64,000 nucleotides of DNA, from the NCBI GenBank assembly GCA_009733575.1, contig ML769393.1, forward strand, positions 345,018 through 409,017. The letters run 5' to 3'. Positions 22,786 to 33,583 of the stretch are shown one piece after another. The translations under genes and the position numbers were made by a program. Under the pieces are notes generated by a model that worked only from the letters and a program-made list of their open reading frames with translations, was not told the origin of the DNA and did no database searches. This DNA comes from Gymnopus androsaceus JB14. Taxonomy: Eukaryota > Basidiomycota > Agaricomycetes > Agaricales > Omphalotaceae. Position 1 is the first letter of the stretch. Each line of letters starts with the position of its first letter.

Positions 22786-25700
22786 AAAAAAAGGTCGTGA
22801 TCATGCTTCTGGAAACATAATCAGCAAAGGCGGAGACAATCTTCTCGGTCTAAATATTCGTGGTTTCCTCTTGTTTCGTCGTTGGCTGAGGAGACTGTGC
22901 AGTGAAAGACGAAAAGAAGAGATCGATCTTCACGCAAACCAAGCTGAACTTCAAGTTTGCCAAACTTGGCCAAAAATCTCATTCCACGACATACATACTA
23001 CATACACTTGCTTAAAATTGAACAAATTCTTCAGAGATGATATATCCATTTCGAACTTCGGACCTGTACATGTACATGTAGTAACGCTCTTCGGAAATTC
23101 AAGACAAATTCAAGATGTGTATCTATCCTTTCGATCAAAAATGCCCTCTTCAATTGCCTTAATTTCTGTAAGCTCAAATCATTAGCGAAAGAACATGCAA
23201 ACAGTGAGCAGGTTTTACGCACGCAACGCAATGTGCTTTGAATAGATCCTGCCCAATGCCAGACTACCTGGAAGCCAGGTTCAACCACTGAAATGTAAAG
23301 GATAACGAGGATCTTACCAGACATATACCAGAGATTAGGAACTCCGAGGTCGCGACACACGCCTTTGATTTCTGTTTCCTCGTCCAATCCCCACACCGGC
23401 TTACATTCACGCTCAACATCTGCGCCGCAGATAGTGCCAATGAACTTTCGAATATCTCCCTGGACCCTATCATACATTTTAGCATCATATCGCAAGGTGA
23501 AAGAGCACTTATGTACCCGGTAGCGAGGATGACGACGTTGGCCGTGATCTCAGTGCCATCTTCGAACTTGAGTCCCGTACGCGTGAAACGCTCGATTTGA
23601 CTACCACTCTTTAACTTGATGTTGCCGATCGATGATTTCCTGGCTAGCTCCAAAATCTGACAAGGGATCAGTCAGTCGAGGTAACGGATTAGATTCTCCC
23701 GTACTTACCCATATAATGATCCTCCCCGGTTTTCCCATGCGCTGAGGAACACACCGGCATCCCTAGGGCCACGATTCAGTTTAAATCCACGTTTCTTGAG
23801 CCCTTCTAGCATATCCCTACAAGCGACCATGAGCATTAAAGAATAATCGACCGACTATACATCGCACGAACGCATCCATTTTCTCGCACTCCACGACCTG
23901 CCGCTTCCCCATCTCAGCCATAAACGCCAGCGGGAAAGAGGCGGACATAAGGTCGGCATCTTCGATACGACGACCGTCGTCGTCATAAACACCTTCAATG
24001 AAATGTTAATGGCGCTCATAGATAGAAGAAACTATGAGATTACCTCTGACAACCTTCTCCATAAATGTTTTACCAGACAGGACAAGCGTGGAGCTACGCT
24101 GGAACATTGTTACATCTGTACCAGAAACTTGTGTGTCAATGTCGGAAGCCACCAACTGTGAGACAAGTACTCACCGACACCGAACTTGCATAAGTCGTAA
24201 GCGACATCATGCGCTGTATACACTAGTTAAATGCGAGACAAGCAAGTGGTTCAAATTACTTGCCCGAGACACAGGATCCTATTACGATGGTCTTCTTTCC
24301 TATGTAGTCACGGGCAGTCTTGTAGCGTGTCGAATGGAGTATTTCCCCTTCAAATTGGTCCTATTATCAATATCAGAACCGAGTCAGACAAGGAGTTATG
24401 TTAAACTGCTCACGGCTCCGGGAAATTTAGGCATTGTTGGGTCAAAATCACCAAATCCGACAGTAAAAACAAGATGTTTCGCCCCAAGAACGCGCGTGGA
24501 ACCATCTGCGCGGGTCACGGTGACTGACCAGGTACTAGTTTTGGGGTCTTGCCGAGCCTTAGACACCAAAGAAGATGTCCAGACATTGAGATCAAGGGCA
24601 TCCACGTAGGTCTCGAACCAATTAGCCAACTGATACTATACGTCAATGCACTGAATGAAAATGTAGCTCAAGTAAAAGGCGAACCTTCATTGCGGGTGTA
24701 TATAACGGCCAACAGGAAGGAAACCTGGAAGATGAAATGACCAAATGTATTGCAGATGTATCACTATAACGCTCACCCCAAGTAAGGAAAATCTTGAAAC
24801 CCTATAGTGTTATCAGTAAAGCATGTACTTCGAGCAGAGAAAAGAACAAACATATAGGATCATGCGTCGTGAGCGAGTCGTAACGGTTTCTCCAGGTATC
24901 TCCAACCCTTTTCTCCTTTTCGATGATCAAAGCAGATATACCAAGGACCTTGAGACGAGCAGCGATAGCTAAACCTGACTGGCCGCCGCCAACGATGACG
25001 ACAGTTGGATCCTTATCGGCAAATTCAATCTCTCGACTGCGTTGAGCAGTCCATAAGTAACCGTCCAAGTGCTCTTGGTCCCGGAGTCTACCTATCTGCT
25101 CTGGATGTCCCTTGAGAGCACTCAGAGTAGTTAAGACGGTGTGAGCTTTGAATTCACCATCCCCGACAGGTGAAAGTCGGAATACACCAGACCCCAAACC
25201 GAGCTTGGTTTCGAAGGTGAAGGTTGCTGAAATCCAGGCGATATCGGGATATGGACGCTGAAGCTGTACCGAGGCTTCATCCATCTTCATTGCAGTCATC
25301 TGTGCGACTGCAAGGCGATCTTCAAGCATGCGTTGAATCTTTGGAGTTCCCTCGAAAGTTCGAAAATCCCAAGTTAGAGCAAGTATGTCTCTCCAGAACG
25401 AGTGCTCAACAAAGAGCGCGGCGCATTTACTGGTATCGCAAGCCGTGACTGCAGTAGAGAATGAGGAGAACCAAGTGGATGCCAGGGGAGTAACATCAAG
25501 GTCATCAGGAACACTGGCAGGAGCTGCATGCAAATTGGTGAAAGTGGGCAGAGTAGTTGGAGACGGATAGTCAGCCATGTTGTTGTGGTTCATCGATAAG
25601 TAATACTGAAGGTGCTGTTCTTAAGTGAATGTAGCGGTTTTCATTCCAGTGGAAGCAAGAATTCTTTTACGTTACCAGGAGCGAGATCCTAAGCTATTCG

Positions 25701-26110
25701 GAAGCAACGACGGCGTCAGTTAGGGAGCTTGTCATTCTATCAGAAAATGGTCATCGGACACTCAGACTAGCTGGGTGTGGGTAAAATTTCTTCATCTCTC
25801 GTACCGTCGCACCGATCTTTTTCTCAAGAGATCGTCTGGAAGGCTCTGGTAGGTTGTATGCTATGAGATAGCATTCGAAAATGAAAGTTAAAGGATGCAA
25901 CCACACCCATCTGGCCTGCTTTTATTAATGGGCAAATTATTCAAATTGATAAGCCCGTTCGCTCACAAATTATGTAGAACTGGCATGAGTTACGCGGCGA
26001 TTAAGCACTAAAGCATACATCTGCCATTGATCTTTCCGAATTGCATACTTAGGTGGAGCTACGAATACGGCAGACGAAGCTCCACGCCCGAGTAGGAATG
26101 ACGCTTGCAT
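22786..26110. repeat. segmental duplication, FMO copy 1
   Basis: Whole block, including 3' flank (GGTCTAAATATTC, AGACTGTGCAGTGAAAGACG) and 5' flank (GAATACGGCAGACGAAG), is repeated at 33584-36950 in the same orientation with high identity in exons and introns. Confidence 0.85.
23110..25593 (-). CDS. NTF2-like/flavin-containing monooxygenase, copy 1
   Basis: FAD- and NADPH-dependent monooxygenase likely to oxidise a nitrogen, sulfur or ketone of a small metabolite in the cytosol. The N-terminal ~180 residues resemble an NTF2/SnoaL-like domain ([20 protein letters not shown]). Then come the FAD Rossmann motif [31 protein letters not shown], the FMO fingerprint F-x-G-x3-H-x3-Y ([12 protein letters not shown]), a second dinucleotide motif ([15 protein letters not shown]), LATGY near the C-terminus, and the end [20 protein letters not shown]. 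About ten exons join in frame: for example [37 protein letters not shown], and the last acceptor TTACAG before the QIKAIEEG exon. One donor near 23880 (DAFV/DMLEGL) is not a standard GT site in that frame. Stop TGA 23110-23112. No frame break found. It is the counterpart of LolF-type monooxygenases in my cluster hypothesis. Confidence 0.85.
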
Positions 26111-26134
26111 TTCCTGGGCTAGAATGGGGCAGAG
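25640..26134. promoter_or_regulatory. 5' flank of FMO copy 1
   Basis: Non-coding. Diverged copy of the 36480-36950 flank, so it probably contains the shared promoter. No site could be singled out. Confidence 0.4.
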
Positions 26135-26820
26135 GTCCTTGGTAACTATGTAGCTTTGTAATGGGGTGGACTTTATAACACCTCACTGGTAGCAGTAGTA
26201 GAGTAAATATCTATCTTGTTCATGAACAATTTTCCATTGAACTACATATATATAAACTATATAGAAGGTAATTATTTACTGACAGAAATATGTTAGCGAA
26301 TATAATCTCAGTTGGATGACAGGTGACGGTACAACTGAGGGAGGTAAAAATCCATGGGCTAGGTATATATACTATTGATTGTCTGCGTAGGTAAGTAAGC
26401 AAGCGGAAGAAAAATAATGGAAAAATACGAAGACGGGACCACGCTGTGTATCTATCTATGTAAGTCTCAAGAATGGAAAGTCAAAGCGTAAGGTTTCGTA
26501 CAGAGTACTTACTCCAACAAAATAAAAGTCATTAGAGCAATTGCAATAGCTCATGTGTAATGCTTCCCTTCTTACTCGGCGACAAATGCATTAAGATCTT
26601 GTTCTATTTGTGAAAAACGACAATACGCGGTATGCAGATGATGGTAGGTAAAAAAAGAAACAATTAATGACTCGGATCTAATCCAGCCTGACTTGGCCAT
26701 ATCCGCTACATGATGCATCAAGTTTTTGGTCTAATTTTGGTCACTGAGGAACTTTTTAAGCAGCCATTTGGAAGTTTACCCATTGCAAATATACAGGAAA
26801 TTCTTTCTAAGCACTTGAAA
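26135..26820 (+). pseudogene. relic of the SDR gene 3' end and flank
   Basis: Segments match the 3' end of the SDR gene at 42.58-42.83 kb in order: CTTGGTA...TGTAGCTTTGTAA, CACCTCACTGGTAG, TTGTTCATGA, CCATTGAACT, then further on TTTTGGTCACTGAGGAAC and TTTACCCATTG. Coding sequence upstream of this is absent. Together with the ODC fragment at 27.6 kb it shows that FMO copy 1 once had its own SDR and ODC neighbours. Confidence 0.65.
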
Positions 26821-27589
26821 GGTATACTGTCAGCGACTAGTTCCCCACAACACGAGTACCAGGCGTCACGACTTCTGACTTGAGCAAAGACAAGAGCGAT
26901 GAGGAAAAGAGAAGAAGATGATATTGAGAACTAGGAGATATTGACAAGATTGAAGCTAAGGACTAAGCTACAGCTACAACTACTATATATACTAAAGTAC
27001 GAACCCTAGACCCTGAGCCCTATACCCTAACCGTGTGGTAACAATGCGTGAAATGATGGAAGACAACAAGTAAACGACAATAAGTAATGATAGGTTGATT
27101 GTACAAGTATGGACATGCTAGCATGTGTTATGATCGGAAACAATCATACTCTGATTGATAGAACCTAATTAGTATAGCCGTGTGTCTAAACAAGCGCACA
27201 CTTATAGATATATAATGGTAAATAAAGGGAAATGATAAGAGATAATTCCATGTGTCTGATAAGATAAGAACGTTCATAACATATACACACATCCAATGGA
27301 TCGTCAATGTATATTTGAGTCTGCCTAGGGGAGACTATGGCAAAGGGCTAGTTCAACTTAGGCTAGTCTTGAGCAAGTCACCGTAGTGTAGTCAATCAAA
27401 CACTCAAGTTTCATTGAACGTCACTAGGCCGCTGCCAGTTCTAGTCTAAGGGCCAAGTTCGTACCAAAAACTCAAAACCTCACACAATGTCTTAAGGCTT
27501 TCAGGGTTAGGAGCTAAATTAAACAGTGTGAACATTATTGAAGCATGAATCAATCTACAAAAGTTGAAAGAAATATATAAGCTCAAGCT
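26821..27589. other. AT-rich spacer
   Basis: No coding sequence. A stretch of imperfect CCCTA/CCCTG motifs occurs at 27003-27032. An abrupt start GACTAGTTCCCCACAACA near 26836 hints at a retroelement end, but no paired terminus was found. Confidence 0.3.
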
Positions 27590-28062
27590 AGCTCAGTCAA
27601 TATGGATATTTCCCAAACATGTTTTTTGCTATGGCAATACTTTCACTTTTCAGCATGCCTCAAGCGCTGTACTGACAAGGCAAGGTTGTCGATTTATCTG
27701 CATGACATAAGTTCATATATTAAACAGTTTGCCATTGGAAAAGTCTTACCAATGATACCAAAACTGGCTGTCTTCTCCAGCTGTTTTTACACCAGTGCCC
27801 AATCTACTGTCTATTCTCTGTCTGTCCTCCGTGGCAACAGCGTTGGGCACATGCATCAGGAGATAGCCAAGTCATTCACAGAAGATGCCAACCATGGCTC
27901 TTTCTTCATTGCAGACTTTTCCTCTATTGTTCGGCAGCACAAGCATTGGCTTCAGTTTTTGCCTGAAATTTGTCCTTTTTATGGTGAGCTACATCCTCTT
28001 TCTTGTTTCTACCTAGTCTCCTTACAGAGAATGTTCTAGCCATCAAGTGCAACTCTGACCCA
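27590..28062 (+). pseudogene. truncated ODC-like gene, 5' fragment
   Basis: Close copy of 43281-43725, the first exons of the ODC-like gene: the 5' exon (with one base lost, so the frame breaks), the GTTGTC donor region, then SVGHMHQEIAKSF, WLQFLPEICPFYG, the intron, and NVLAIKCNSDP. The match stops abruptly inside the PLP-lysine exon at ACCCAG/CGC, where dispersed repeat R1 begins. The rest of the decarboxylase is missing. Confidence 0.9.
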
Positions 28063-28089
28063 GCGCACGCGTTGAGAGTCAACCGGCGC

Positions 28090-28817
28090 TAGAGATGGGC
28101 ACAAATAGCGAATATTCATGAGTATTCATGAGTATTTAGCCATTTGTTACTCGCGAATAATTAGTCACAAGTGACAAATATATTCATTACACGAGTACTT
28201 ACTTGAGTATAAATAGCCAATTTGATGTCACAAATATTCGTGGTACTTTATTCATGAATATTTGCGAATATTCGCCAATATCACGTGCTTGTTAGCACGA
28301 GAATGTGAGGTATTCATTACTTAAGCAAACAATCAATATATAACTTAATTCGGCTATGTTTGAATATGTATATAATGTTATTGACATGTAACTGTAATAA
28401 AATCTGTGTGGCTTAGTGGTTATGGGTGCCGACTCTGGATTAAGGTCAGGCCTTCCTGTGATAGCTGACCAGCAGAGTTCAATTCTCAGTACTGCCACAA
28501 TTTTGTGTCATGTAATAGTACTCGGAAATGTATACAGACTGTATTTATATTATTATTAAACGCTAATATAGTACTTCAACATTATTACTTACATGTTTGC
28601 ACCTATATTTACTTTATTTGTAATGTTGTTGATTAATCACAAGTATACTCAAGTATTCGTCCTAAAATACTTGTTATTCACAAATATCTATTTGTGAATA
28701 TATATCTGTACAAATATTCGAGTATATACTCGAGTATAAATAGTGGATTTGTGAGGTGACAAATATTTGTACCACAAATAACGAATATACTCAAGTATGT
28801 ATTCGTGCCCACCTCTA
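28090..28817. mobile_element. non-autonomous hAT-type DNA transposon (MITE-like, 728 bp)
   Basis: Terminal inverted repeats start TAGAGATGGGCACAAATA at the left end and, read inward from the right end, TAGAGGTGGGCACGAATA. The TAGAG-TGGGCA terminus is typical of hAT elements. It is flanked by 8-bp duplications ACCGGCGC (28082-28089) and ACTGGCGC (28818-28825), differing by one base, as expected for hAT insertion. Removing the element restores the R1 repeat. Subterminal regions are full of TGAGTATT/AATACTCA motifs, possible transposase sites. No transposase ORF, so mobilised in trans if at all. Confidence 0.85.
28407..28499 (+). ncRNA. tRNA-like pol III unit inside the hAT element
   Basis: TGGCTTAGTGG matches the A-box consensus exactly, and AGTTCAATTCT carries the B-box core GTTCAATTC about 60 nt downstream. 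TGTGGC at the 5' end pairs with GCCACA at the 3' end like an acceptor stem. A T-arm-like hairpin precedes the 3' stem. The region between is longer than a class I tRNA and no convincing anticodon arm is seen. Best read as a tRNA-derived sequence (SINE head or decayed tRNA) captured by the transposon, not a functional tRNA. Confidence 0.5.
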
Positions 28818-28930
28818 ACTGGCGCCGCTCCAGCACCTATTAGCTTTGCTCTTTTGACTCTCACCACCATCATCGAATTATCTTCAAATTTCTTGCTTAT
28901 TCCATTCCCAAGCCAAGGCCATTCCCACCT

Positions 28931-29185
28931 GAGGACATTGCCTCACATTACCATTCACAAAGTTGAGAACATTGCCTTGTACTTCTATTACAATTCGAGG
29001 ACATGCCTCACATTACTATTCATGAAGTTGAGAACATTCCCTTGTACTTCTATTACAATTTGAGGACATTGCATCACATTACTACTCACAAAGTCAAGAA
29101 CATTGCCTTGTACTTCTATTACAACTTGACCTCACACTACTACTCCCAAAGTCAAGATTATCTCCTTGCACTCCAACCACATTCA
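28931..29185 (+). repeat. 66-bp minisatellite, about four units
   Basis: Units begin at 28931, 28997, 29062 and 29128 (spacing 66, 65, 66 bp). Each contains ACATTGCCTCACATTA, CACAAAGTTGAGAACATTGC and CTTGTACTTCTATTACAA. The last unit is diverged. It lies inside R1, and the peptide it could encode is not credible. Confidence 0.9.
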
Positions 29186-29485
29186 TATTCAACTCAAGCA
29201 CTATCTTTCTACTAAAGGTGAGTGATTCATCTCCTTACTCTTTATTAACTATTACAAGTTCATCTCATCTACCTACTCAACAACAAATTGGCAAGTCATG
29301 CTGCTTTATCAATACAGATCCTGAGCTCTGTTTGGGTTTCTCCTCACCCGTTCCCGCCGTTCTCTCGCAATTGAGCTCTGGCTCTGTTTGGGTCATCCGG
29401 CTCACCTGGCGACCACGGGTGGGAGCGCGGGGCTAAAGCCCAGCCAGATAATAATTATACTCCTACTTATCTTGATCTAGCCAGC

Positions 29486-29745
29486 GCAGGCATTGAGAGT
29501 CAACCGACGCTGCTCCAGCGCCTATTAGCTTTGTTCTTTTGACTCTCACCACCATCATCGAAGTATCTTCAAATTTCTCGCTTACCCACCCACCCTCACC
29601 TTTACCAGCTGTATGCTCCAGCTTTAGTCTCTGCGCGTGTAATTTATTTGCCCACCCACGCGGGGCTAAAGCCCAGCCAGATAATTTCCACTATTAATTA
29701 TACTCCTACTTATCTCAATCTAGCCACAGTCTGGCTTATACTAGT
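29486..29745 (+). repeat. dispersed repeat R2
   Basis: Compact copy of R1: TGAGAGTCAA (29494-29503) and TTGACTCTCA (29539-29548) form a perfect 10-bp inverted repeat across 55 bp. Then AGCTGTATGCTCCAGCTTTA, CCCACGCGGGGCTAAAGCCC and AGCCACAGTCTGGCTTAT. The last motif is shared with R3. Confidence 0.7.
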
Positions 29746-30153
29746 ATTTGAACGTTTTCTGTCACGGCTCGCGTACACGGTCACGCTTCCTGAGCCACCT
29801 ATTGGTCCTCGCCATAGAATTGAGTACACGTAAGAGTAGCTAGAGGCCACGCGGCGTACCCATTGATCAAGCCGCCTCCGCCTGACTTGAATGCACTTGA
29901 TTGAACTTTTCGAGTCGCTTGCACGACCTCAGACAGCTTCAGCTTCGCTCATCCTCTGACCTGTACAATGGTAGCGCTCCCTCGACCTTCGTCTAAATCT
30001 GGTCTGAGAGCGTCAAAGTTTAATGACGCAGCTCCCGAAGCCTCGAAACACTTCACATATCGAACTGTTGTACAAATATTACTGGACGTAGATAGCAAGT
30101 TCGTAGATGAGCATATGAGCAAAAGATTCATGACGACCCAGTCCATTGCTTGA

Positions 30154-31785
30154 TCAACAATACACACTCCATACCCCAGCCTCCCCATCCATCTTTGAAC
30201 TCGCTTCCTCCCCTTCCCTCTCCCTCAACCCCCTCGCCTTCGCCTTAAATTCATCCATCCCAATAAACGCCCCACTCATCCTCCTCTTCCCCGTAAACGC
30301 CGATCTTCCATGCAATACTCTCCAATTATCCACAATCACTGCTGTCCCAGGCTCCAATTGGACCCAATACTCCGAGTCGGGGGAGGACAGAAGGGAATGC
30401 CATGTACGTATGGCATCGTAGAATTTGGGCACAACGGAGGGAGGGAGGGAAGAGAGAACACTGCGGTCATCATTGTTCCAGCGGACTTGTGTTAACGTTG
30501 AGGAATCGGAATTGGAGGGGTTGGAAGGGAGTGGAGGGAAGTGCTGCAAGATGGGGAAACCCGTTTCAGAAGTAGAGTATATCCCAGAGGTATCTTTTTC
30601 GCCAGATGCGTGCGCTGAGACACGGACAGAGCTGAGGATCTTGTAGGCTTCGGGGTGGAGCTCGCGCAGGATGGAGGCAACGTAGAAGCCGTCGACGAGG
30701 AGGGTAGCTCCACCGAGAGAGGAAGGAGCGCTGGCTTCTGTCGAGTCTCCGGTATGCGAGAGTAGATGGAAAAGCTGGAGACCACAGGAGTCGGTCTGTC
30801 AAGTTGAATGAGATGACTGGGTTGTAGTAGACAAATGAACCACTCACGAAATACGTTGTATCCGTGTGTGCACCCAGCGCGATACTCGTGTAAGCTGTGT
30901 CGCCTTTCGATAAATCAGAGGTGAATTCCCAGAATCGGCCATCTAAAGGAAAGATCGTCAGAATCAAATGAGCATACCTATACATATGGGTACTCACACT
31001 GCGTCTCCCGAATATATGCTATCTTCCTAGTCAGCTCTTCCGTCGCTTCTGGAGTCGGAGGTACACCAGAGACGAAGGAAAAGCCGAACTTTTCCTACAA
31101 CGTTCAGGCCGAATTGTTAGAGTTACAAAACAAAAAAGCTAGCACAATTAAATACGCACGATATTCGTCAACCACTTCAATAGCCCCTTGTCTCCCTTCA
31201 TGACATCTTCATACTCAACTGTCGGGGGCGACTGCGCAATCCTCGAACCCCAAAGTATTTTTTTATTCTTTTCCGCCATCGGCATCGCTGGATCATATGA
31301 ATTCCTCCTCAACCAGGTCCAAGGATATACCGACTCGTGTTCATGGACTTGCTGATCCCGCTTGTTCAACATTGTGCCTTCATCAGAGTCAGCAGCCGTA
31401 GCAAACGAAGGCCAAACGACTTTCAACCCCTGCTGAGTAGATGAAATGCTAATCGGCTGGATATCAGGTGGCATTTCGAATGTGTTTACTAGGCGCTGCA
31501 TTGTTTTTGGATGAAAACATTCCGAGCAGCGACAGTGGTCTCGTAGCCATTGGTGGTGACTGGAAGAGAAAGACATTGAAATTTAACGCATACTCTATGT
31601 ATAATCAGAGTTTTTAAAAAAACTCACAATCTCGACCAAGTTTTCATATCCCATCCAACAGCTACTTGATTCTTGTCCATACTAGTGATCGGCAGGCCAG
31701 TACTCAATTCTTCACGGTGTTCTTGTTCAGCAAGAGCAGATGCTGAGGTAGCTGTACGACATTGCACTCCGCATGTTGGTCGCAT
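30154..31785 (-). CDS. trimethyllysine dioxygenase (carnitine biosynthesis)
   Basis: Fe(II)/2-oxoglutarate dioxygenase of the TauD/TMLD family, which hydroxylates N-trimethyllysine in the first step of carnitine synthesis. Start ATG 31785 (MRPTCGVQCRTATSAS) gives a plausible mitochondrial presequence. Exon 1 31628-31785 ends VAVGWDMKTWSR. The next exon begins HHQWLRDHCRCSECFHPKTM, the Cys-rich N-terminal domain typical of TMLD/BBOX enzymes. Catalytic domain: GAHTDTTYF (iron ligands His, Asp), CGLQLFHLLSH, NWRVLHGRSAFTGKRRMSGA with the distal His and the 2-oxoglutarate-binding Arg region. End EAGVWSVYC at 30154. The last exon reads through without frame breaks. It could be mistaken for a cluster dioxygenase, but the motifs are those of the housekeeping enzyme. 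Confidence 0.85.
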
Positions 31786-32124
31786 CGTTGGTAACTTGGA
31801 ACTTAGACTTGGACTGGAAGGCTAGAAAGGAGCATATATCATTATTCATTGAACAATCAATTCCAATTAGTACTTACCACTGCAGTAGACATTCTACAAC
31901 CAGTGGAGCATCTCCTCCATCCTCCAGACGCTGGAGATACTGGTTTTCGCAACGGTAACAAGAGCCGCGCTGACCTTCTGAGATTCAGATTCAGCGACAT
32001 ACTTATTCTGAGAAGTAAGGAAGCAGGATTCGGTCGAAAGCAGGCCTTTTTAACGAGAAAGTTGGGCCCGGGCCAGACTCAAAAAAAAAACCCTAACACT
32101 TTCAAGCATGAGAGTATATCCAAT

Positions 32125-32240
32125 ATTTCGGGTGAGCTGGGTTTCTGCGGGATCCAGTGGATAGAGATGTCCTCCTACTCCTAACAGCGATCCAGCACCG
32201 AGCGATGAGATAGTTATTTTTCTGCGGAATAATGTGATAG
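32125..32240 (-). repeat. fragment of the SDR upstream region, inverted
   Basis: GTGAGCTGGGTTTCTGCGGG, ATCCAGTG and AACAGCGATCCAGCACCGAG are the reverse complement of the sequence just upstream of the SDR gene (41475-41525). No coding sequence. Confidence 0.7.
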
Positions 32241-33583
32241 CCCGCTACCTGACAAGTGTCAATTATTTTCTGAAAGCAAGTGCGCTCCAACTTCCCAGCT
32301 TCCGATGAATGGTTTGAGGATATGAGTTACGTCTCAGGCTGTCTCCCACGTCTCTGCAAGCTTCAGGGTGAATTTGGGGTACAATATCGTTCGCATAAGG
32401 GCCATCGCGTCTGTGGAGAAGGATTCATGAATGAAGTCAAGCTAGTTCGATAGAAACATTGGCAGAAGCACAACAGGAAATCGGGCCGGTGCCGATCGAA
32501 GACGAACCGGAACCAAAAAAGATTCAACTCCTTCGACAGCATTAACGATGAAAAGATCCCGAAATGGTCAAACAAACACTGTCGTAACTTGTACAGGAGA
32601 TGCTCTATTGTAACAAAAATGCGAGATTGGCCGTGAGAGTGTAGGGGTGAGGCGCTTTCTGCGGGATCTAGTGCAAAGCAGCGATCCAACACCGAGCGCA
32701 ATACCAGGCCAGGCGGTGAGTATGACTGTAGCGTCGGATTCTGCGGGGACTGAATGCGTTGCCTAGCGTCAGCTATGCGGACATCGAAGCCAAGTTGAAA
32801 GGTGCATTGAGTGGAGTTTTCCGTGAATTTGAGAGTATAGCGGAGGTCCAGCTCTCTCACGTTTTTGCAAGCTTATTGACCACCAGGCGCGTTTACACGT
32901 TCCGAAACCCGGTGTATGCATATCATGGCAGCAAGAAGGTTCGAATGGTTTGACCACACAAGCCAAGCTAGTTTGAGGAAAGTTGGAATGAAATTGGAAG
33001 CGGGAGAACACCAGTCTGCAGTAAGCTCGCGAGATGATGGTAAATTTAAGAAGGTGCCCGCGTTTAGCCCGCTTCATTAGCAACGATTGTACCAGTAAAA
33101 ATACCACTCGAACCGAATATCCGGAGGAAAGGCATCCCATACAAGAGCGTTGAGTGGCGGAAACATCTAGGAGCAAATTGGAGTAAATGATGGATGAGTG
33201 GAGGCGAAAGAGGGTACGTTCGTTGTGAGCGGAACTAGGTTCGAAGTGCCATTTACGGCTTCCTATTCTTTTCAACCCTTTTGCTCTATTGAATCCACAA
33301 AAGAACCCATAGGAGTTCAAGTAAGTGTTCCCCACAATTCCAGCGTTCAAACTGTAGCTTCTTGAGCAGGATCGCCTTCAATTTCGAAATAAGCAGCCGA
33401 AGAGTATCTTCTCAAGGTGCCAGAGTGCTGCTAGTGAAAAAACCGGAGGTTCACCGAGCCTCTTTCGTCAGTGACGATCTCTTCATTTTATTCGAATATA
33501 CGTGATACTAGTATAGGGAGGAAAATTTCAGTCAAGACGGGAATTTGAGTTCTAATCCACCTACTGTAAGTAAGCTCGACAAA
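32241..33583. other. intergenic, relic-rich
   Basis: Apart from the SDR-type fragment at 32.64 kb, only minus-strand open frames without domains (32363-32860, 32769-33350). Confidence 0.4.
32635..32720 (-). repeat. second fragment of the SDR upstream region, inverted
   Basis: CTTTCTGCGGGATCTAGTGC and CAGCGATCCAACACCGAGCG again match the reverse complement of 41475-41515. It lies about 500 bp from the previous fragment. Confidence 0.65.

Larger units (their letters stand above)
28062..29485 (+). repeat. dispersed repeat R1, split by a hAT-type element
   Basis: Starts GCGCACGCGTTGAGAGTCAA at the break in the ODC fragment, is interrupted at 28090-28817, resumes CGCCGCTCCAGCACCTATTA, includes the inverted motif TTTTGACTCTCACC and a 66-bp minisatellite, and ends with CGGGGCTAAAGCCCAGCCAG and CTCCTACTTATCTTGATCTAG. 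The same start and end motifs recur in R2 (29486-29745) and in inverted orientation in R3 (58975-59245). No protein is encoded. Confidence 0.65.

Noticed and set aside
27003..27032. CCCTAGACCCTGAGCCCTATACCCTAA resembling an interstitial telomere
   Set aside because: The units are imperfect and few, and there is no longer array; chance or local slippage explains it.
26836..27500. Solo LTR starting at the TGTTGTGGGG (minus-strand) motif
   Set aside because: No matching second end, target duplication or primer-binding site could be found.
28931..29185. CRISPR array
   Set aside because: Units are contiguous tandem repeats without unique spacers, in a eukaryotic genome.
28927..29215. Repetitive peptide (ITIHKVENIALYFYYN) as a repeat protein
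   Set aside because: It is the translation of the 66-bp minisatellite in a non-coding repeat, and other frames are equally open.
30154..31785. 2-oxoglutarate dioxygenase as the LolO/LolE equivalent of the candidate cluster
   Set aside because: The Cys-rich N-terminal domain, mitochondrial-type start and LHGRSAFTG motif are those of trimethyllysine dioxygenase in carnitine synthesis.
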